A stretch of DNA of 18,074 nucleotides from CAYVBJ01 sp964415185 (GTDB lineage Bacteria; Bacteroidota; Rhodothermia; Balneolales; Balneolaceae): the NCBI GenBank assembly GCA_964415185.1, contig CAYPZI010000053.1, positions 1 to 18,074 on the forward strand. The letters are read 5' to 3'. Position 1 is the first letter of the stretch, and every line of letters starts with the position of its first letter. Below the pieces are notes generated by a model, which saw nothing but the letters and a program-made list of their open reading frames with translations, was not told where the DNA came from and searched no databases. A program made the translations under genes and the position numbers. Of the stretch, positions 14,303 to 18,074 are shown piece after piece.

Positions 14303-15517
14303 TTAATTCATTAAATTTTTGATGATTGTTGATACAAAATTAACAGTCTCTCTGCTCATACTGCTACCCGAAGGCAGGCAAAGCCCGTATTGAAAAAGTA
14401 TGTCAGAAACCTTGTGACCGTAATATTCCGAAGATTCATACAGTGGCTGTAAATGCATTGGCTTCCAAAGGGGACGGCTTTCAATATTTTCATTTTCAAG
14501 TGCCATTCTGATATCTTCTCTCTTCACGCCACCTGTCCCTTCAGGGTCCACGATAATAGTTGTAAGCCACCTGTTGCTTCTGAACCCGTCCGGCTCCTTC
14601 AGGAAATAAATTCCATTTGATGAGTTTTTTTGCGTAACTCTATTTTTGCCGTTCTTCAGTCTTTCCAGGATATCAGCGGTGAGCCATTTGCCATCCAGCA
14701 TCTCAAAATATTCATCGTGAATCTCCCGGCGGCGTTTTACATGGCCGTCCAGCACTTTCATCTGTCCCCTGCCAATTCCGGCAATGATATTGCTCATCCT
14801 GTAATTATAACCCAATTCAGAGTGCTGGTAATGAGGAGCATTATCCCTTGCCTGAGTCGCAAGAAAACGGGCTTTTTGTATAAGATCCGGATCACCTGAA
14901 AGCAAGGCGCCGCCTCCCGAGGTAGTAATTATCTTGTTACCGTTAAATGAGAGAACAGACAATTTACCGAATGAACCGCAACGCTTACCCTCCAAGGAAG
15001 ATCCCAGCGCTTCTGCTGCATCTTCAATAACCGGAATATCATATTTGTTACCGATTTCTAGAATCTTATCCATCTGAGCGGGCATTCCGTAAAGATGCAC
15101 TGCAATAATTGCCCGTGGTTTTGATCCACCGTTTTTTTTCATTCTATCCCGGATAGCCTCCTCAAGCAGTACCGGATCCATATTCCATGTCTCTGCTTCA
15201 GAATCAATAAAAACAGGACGTGCTCCCTGGTAACGAATCGGATTTGCAGTTGCTGTAAACGTAAAAGATTGGCAAATAACCTCATCGCCGGGCTTTACTC
15301 CGCATAAAATCAAGGCAAGATGAATGGCCGCCGTGCCGGATGTTACCACTGCCGCTTCGGTAGATTCCGTATATTCAGTTAAATCTTTTTCAAATCCGTT
15401 TACATTTGCACCAAGAGGTGCTATCCAGTTTTTCTCGAATGCATCATGTATAAAATCAAGCTCCTCTCCTCCCATATGCGGAGGTGACAAATAAATTCGT
15501 TCCCTGTTTTCTGCCAT
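14303..15517 (-). CDS. pglE: PLP-dependent sugar aminotransferase, PglE-like (DegT/DnrJ/EryC1/StrS)
   Basis: This 404-residue protein transfers an amino group to the C4 ketone of a nucleotide sugar. Family landmarks are SSxGTxAxHLAL-type VTSGTAAIHLALIL (58-71), GDEVICQSFTFTATANPI (77-94) and the PLP-pyridine contact EDAAEALGS (165-173, Asp166). The Schiff-base lysine is in SFNGNKIITTSGGG (Lys195), and YNYRMSNIIAGIGRGQM (237-253) follows. The combination TWNMDP, EDAAEALGS and NGNKIITTSGGG is typical of the PglE branch, which makes UDP-4-amino-4,6-dideoxy-GlcNAc on the way to N-acetylbacillosamine. The dehydratase that would supply its substrate is the next gene on the same strand. No PglD-type acetyltransferase or PglC-type transferase is visible. 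It is transcribed divergently from ftsH. Exact sugar product is inference. Confidence 0.93.
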   Translation of the reverse strand: MAENRERIYLSPPHMGGEELDFIHDAFEKNWIAPLGANVNGFEKDLTEYTESTEAAVVTSGTAAIHLALILCGVKPGDEVICQSFTFTATANPIRYQGARPVFIDSEAETWNMDPVLLEEAIRDRMKKNGGSKPRAIIAVHLYGMPAQMDKILEIGNKYDIPVIEDAAEALGSSLEGKRCGSFGKLSVLSFNGNKIITTSGGGALLSGDPDLIQKARFLATQARDNAPHYQHSELGYNYRMSNIIAGIGRGQMKVLDGHVKRRREIHDEYFEMLDGKWLTADILERLKNGKNRVTQKNSSNGIYFLKEPDGFRSNRWLTTIIVDPEGTGGVKREDIRMALENENIESRPLWKPMHLQPLYESSEYYGHKVSDILFQYGLCLPSGSSMSRETVNFVSTIIKNLMN

Positions 15518-15743
15518 ATTTTTTTTCGTTACTACATTTTGCAGGAAGGTAGACAGACCGAACCTCTTATTTATATAGAATTTTTTTAGAAATAAAAGTT
15601 TTTTTCAATTTTTTTGTGAAAACTAAACCTGTATTTCAAATTTTATCTAAAATGAACCGGAAACTCACTGAATCTGTTTTTGACACCGACTATTTGTATC
15701 TTTTTCATTAAAATTAAACGAATTTCAATAATCATACTGTCTG
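15518..15743. other. Divergent AT-rich spacer between the aminotransferase gene and ftsH
   Basis: This 226-nt region must hold the promoters of both genes. It is rich in T and A runs, for example around 15577-15615. TTTTTGAC near 15678 and TATCTTT at 15697-15703 lie upstream of ftsH, but their spacing is too short for a standard promoter, so I do not call one. No coding sequence, stem-loop or repeat stands out. Confidence 0.5.
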
Positions 15744-17747
15744 TTGAAAACACAAAATAAGCAGAAAAGCGGCAACGGATCTTCCGGCTCAATCAATGGC
15801 AATGGAAATCGCGGAGACGCAGATAAAAAAAAGCGTAAAAATAAACCTCCGTCCGGTTCAAGGATTATATTCTGGATTTACCTGGTAATCCTTACCGTAC
15901 TCATTTACATGATATTCAGTAATCCCGGCGGTGGATTATTTGGAACAGCTCCTGAAATAGAATACAGTAATTTCCGGGAGCAGCTTAAAAAGGATAACAT
16001 TGAAAGAGTGCATGTTCAGGGTGATGAAATCAGAGGCAAATTAAAAAATGCAGAAAGGCTAAAGCAGGCACAGAACGATACGGCGCAGTATCAGAATTTC
16101 ATTACATATATCCCCTCTTTTGGCGATCAGCAGTTGCTCACAATGCTCGAAGAAAAAAATGTAACTGTGTCGGCCGAACCTGAACAGGTCAATTACTGGT
16201 GGTATTTCTTAATCTTCGGGCTGCCTTTTTTGCTCTTTATATTTATAGGATACATGTTCTACCAGCGCATGCAGGCACGTGGACAGGGCATTTTTAACAT
16301 TGGTAAAAGCCAGGCCAAGCTTCGTGAACCCGGCAAGGAAAAAACCACATTTGATGATGTAGCCGGGCTGGATGGCGCTAAAACCGAATTGAAAGAGATC
16401 ATAGAATTTCTGAAAAATCCCGGCCATTTCAAGGATCTCGGTGCCAAATTACCGAAAGGAGTCCTTTTGGTTGGGCCGCCCGGAACCGGAAAGACACTGC
16501 TTGCAAGAGCTACAGCCGGTGAGGCAGGGGTGCCGTTTTTTACAATCACGGGTTCCGATTTTATGGAGATGTTTGTGGGTGTAGGTGCTAAAAGGGTGCG
16601 CGACATGTTTGAAAAAGCCAAGGAGAAATCACCAAGTATTATTTTTATTGACGAAATTGATTCTATTGGCCGAACAAGGGGCGCCGGCCTCGGCGGCGGC
16701 CACGATGAACGGGAACAGACACTGAACCAGCTCCTCTCTGAACTCGATGGTTTCGAACCAAGTGAAAATGTAGTTGTGATGGCTGCAACAAACCGTCCAG
16801 ATATTCTTGACAAAGCCCTTCTGCGTCCGGGCAGGTTCGACCGCCAGGTTACCGTAGACCTCCCGTCACAACTACACCGGATCGAAATTTTAAAAATTCA
16901 TGCCAAAAACAAACCCCTGGCGGAAAATGTTGACCTTGAAAAAATTGCACGGGCTACACCCGGTTTCAGCGGTGCCGATCTTGAAAATTTATTAAATGAA
17001 GCATCACTCTACGCCGGAAGAGACAAGAGGAAAAAGATTGAAATGGACGACATCGAAAAAGCCCGTGACAAGGTAATCATGGGGCTTGAACGTGAAGGCA
17101 TACAAATCGACGACGAAGAAAAAAAGATGCTGGCCTACCATGAAGCAGGTCATGCGCTGGTGGCCGCTTCCCTGCCTAATTCCGATCCCATTCATAAAGT
17201 TACAATTATTCCAAGAGGTAAAGCGATGGGAATGACCCAGCAATTGCCCGTCAAGGAGAAGTATCTCTATAACAAAGAGTACCTGTTAGACCGCCTTGCC
17301 GTAATCATGGGAGGCCGCGCTGCAGAACAGCTGATCTTCAATACGGCTACCTCAGGCGCACAGAACGACCTGAAACAGGTTGCCAAGACAGCCAGGAAAA
17401 TGGTTATGGACTGGGGTATGAGTGAGGTTTTCGGAAATATCTCGTTCGACCGCGGACAGGAAGAAGTTTTTATCGGGCGTGATATGAGCAAGCCCAGGGA
17501 GTACAGTGACTCCACGGCGAGGGAGATCGACCAAGAGGTGAAAAAGATATCATCCGAAGCCTTTGAGCGTGCGTTCACAACCCTGAAAGAAAATCGTGAG
17601 GTTCTGGATAAAATTGCCGGCCTCCTCATCGAAAGAGAGGAAATATCCGGCGACTTTGTTATCAGACTTCTGAACGGTGAAGATATTGAAGAAAATGATC
17701 AGGGTGGAAAAAAGGATAAGAAAGAGAAAGAGAAAAAAGAAAATTGA
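15744..17747 (+). CDS. ftsH: FtsH, ATP-dependent zinc metalloprotease
   Basis: FtsH is the membrane-anchored AAA+ protease that degrades misassembled membrane proteins and selected regulators. The 667-residue protein has a 40-residue N-terminal extension rich in Lys, Gly, Ser and Asn, then TM1 (about 41-58), a periplasmic domain and TM2 (about 152-173). AAA+ motifs are Walker A GPPGTGKT (244-251), pore loop MFVGVGA (276-282), Walker B SIIFIDEID (298-306) and the second region of homology ATNRPDILDKALLRPGRFDR (348-367). The zinc site is HEAGH (466-470), and Asp542 in SGAQNDL is the likely third ligand. The tail ends in a Lys/Glu-rich run. The start is TTG 15744: an in-frame TAA lies at 15729-15731 and the first in-frame ATG is inside TM1. 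CTG 15741 is the only other nearby option. It converges on a DUF1343 gene with 10 nt between stops. Confidence 0.98.
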   Translation: MKTQNKQKSGNGSSGSINGNGNRGDADKKKRKNKPPSGSRIIFWIYLVILTVLIYMIFSNPGGGLFGTAPEIEYSNFREQLKKDNIERVHVQGDEIRGKLKNAERLKQAQNDTAQYQNFITYIPSFGDQQLLTMLEEKNVTVSAEPEQVNYWWYFLIFGLPFLLFIFIGYMFYQRMQARGQGIFNIGKSQAKLREPGKEKTTFDDVAGLDGAKTELKEIIEFLKNPGHFKDLGAKLPKGVLLVGPPGTGKTLLARATAGEAGVPFFTITGSDFMEMFVGVGAKRVRDMFEKAKEKSPSIIFIDEIDSIGRTRGAGLGGGHDEREQTLNQLLSELDGFEPSENVVVMAATNRPDILDKALLRPGRFDRQVTVDLPSQLHRIEILKIHAKNKPLAENVDLEKIARATPGFSGADLENLLNEASLYAGRDKRKKIEMDDIEKARDKVIMGLEREGIQIDDEEKKMLAYHEAGHALVAASLPNSDPIHKVTIIPRGKAMGMTQQLPVKEKYLYNKEYLLDRLAVIMGGRAAEQLIFNTATSGAQNDLKQVAKTARKMVMDWGMSEVFGNISFDRGQEEVFIGRDMSKPREYSDSTAREIDQEVKKISSEAFERAFTTLKENREVLDKIAGLLIEREEISGDFVIRLLNGEDIEENDQGGKKDKKEKEKKEN

Positions 17748-17757
17748 TCGGGCTCAA

Positions 17758-18074
17758 TCAATGATATAGAAGGTATTTCTCTCTTTTTTCAATAAAATCA
17801 TCAAGAAAAAACTGTGGCTTGCTGTTAGATTCAGATTCACTTAGAAAGATTTCTATTCGATTCGTACCAGCCAACCTTTTAATAAAAGGATTTATCTCGC
17901 TGCCATCGGTTAACTGCATGAGTTCCCTGAGTAAAATTAATCCCGAACCCACGGGGTCATATTCCTGATAATCGGTTATATTTAGTTGCAATCCGATACA
18001 TTCTTTTCCCTCATGCTTAGGATTCAGGGCTTTGCCGGGAATAGATTCGGGAACGAAACGAACCAGCTCTAATT
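17758..18074 (-). CDS. DUF1343/NamZ-type exo-beta-N-acetylmuramidase (C-terminal part; 5' end beyond right edge)
   Basis: The minus-strand frame stays open from the right edge to TGA at 17760-17758, giving at least 104 residues, so this is the end of a longer gene and not a small independent one. The edge-proximal part reads RFVPESIPGKALNPKHEGKE, then CIGLQLNITD, followed by PVGSGLILLRELMQL. That is the C-terminal pattern of the DUF1343 family, in which conserved F-x-P-x-x-x-P-G, N-P-x-x-x-G-x-x-C-x-G and P-V-x-x-G-L-x-L-L occur in this order. The characterised member NamZ removes terminal MurNAc from peptidoglycan fragments and is usually exported, in line with cell-wall recycling. Catalytic residues lie outside the window. 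Identification is from memory of the family pattern. Its stop is 10 nt from the convergent ftsH stop. Confidence 0.78.
   Translation of the reverse strand, partial: LELVRFVPESIPGKALNPKHEGKECIGLQLNITDYQEYDPVGSGLILLRELMQLTDGSEINPFIKRLAGTNRIEIFLSESESNSKPQFFLDDFIEKREKYLLYH

Noticed and set aside
15678..15703. TTTTTGAC ... TATCTTT upstream of ftsH as a promoter
   Set aside because: Only about 11-14 nt separate the elements, too short for either the sigma-70 or the Bacteroidota -33/-7 spacing.
16259..16813. 184-residue minus-strand frame opposite ftsH
   Set aside because: It is the complement of the conserved FtsH AAA+ region; composition follows from the opposite strand.
17743..17758. ATTGA/TCAAT dyad between the ftsH and DUF1343 stops as a bidirectional terminator
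   Set aside because: Only five A/T-rich base pairs with a six-base loop; too weak to call.

Overview
The window is one flank of a bacterial chromosome dominated by a large flagellar operon. Protein style suggests the Balneolota/Rhodothermota-Bacteroidota side of the tree. The pointers are mostly absent Shine-Dalgarno sequences, AT-rich spacers, PglE/PglF-type enzymes, a DUF1343 (NamZ) protein and an FtsH with a Lys/Gly-rich N-terminus. This taxonomic call is inference by eye and no search was run.

Region 1 (1-9313, all minus strand, so transcription runs right to left): flgB, flgC, an unrecognised 86-codon gene, fliE, fliF, fliG, fliH, fliI, fliJ, a motE/ylxF-like gene, fliK and the 5' part of flgD, which runs off the left edge. 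Genes are 2-19 nt apart or overlap, including two TAATG junctions. The order matches the Bacillus-type fla/che operon (flgB-flgC-fliE-F-G-H-I-J-ylxF-fliK-flgD). The products cover the proximal rod (FlgB, FlgC, FliE), MS-ring (FliF), rotor (FliG), export ATPase complex (FliH, FliI, FliJ), hook-length control (FliK) and hook cap (FlgD).

Region 2 (9314-9686): a 373-nt divergent intergenic region. It holds a near-consensus sigma-54 promoter (TGGCACG-N4-TTGCC, minus strand) just upstream of flgB. It also holds a sigma-28-like site pointing the other way, and a 9-bp perfect inverted repeat that brackets that site.

Region 3 (9687-11922, plus strand): a soluble PAS-histidine kinase resembling the FleS/FlrB/NtrB class, with a degenerate G1 box and no adjacent response regulator, then sucC. 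The kinase plus the sigma-54 promoter suggest an NtrC-type flagellar circuit whose response regulator lies outside the window.

Region 4 (12052-15517, minus strand): a PglE-type sugar aminotransferase followed by a membrane-anchored FlaA1/PglF/WbpM-type NDP-sugar 4,6-dehydratase that starts at TTG. Together they can make a UDP-4-amino-4,6-dideoxy-HexNAc for a surface polysaccharide or glycoprotein.

Region 5 (15744-18074): ftsH (plus strand, TTG start), convergent with the 3' end of a DUF1343/NamZ-family gene that enters from the right edge.

I saw no CRISPR array, insertion sequence, tRNA, rRNA or phage gene. The most notable content is the regulatory layout around 9314-9686 and the unknown small protein embedded in the flagellar operon; I found no clear undescribed multi-gene system.
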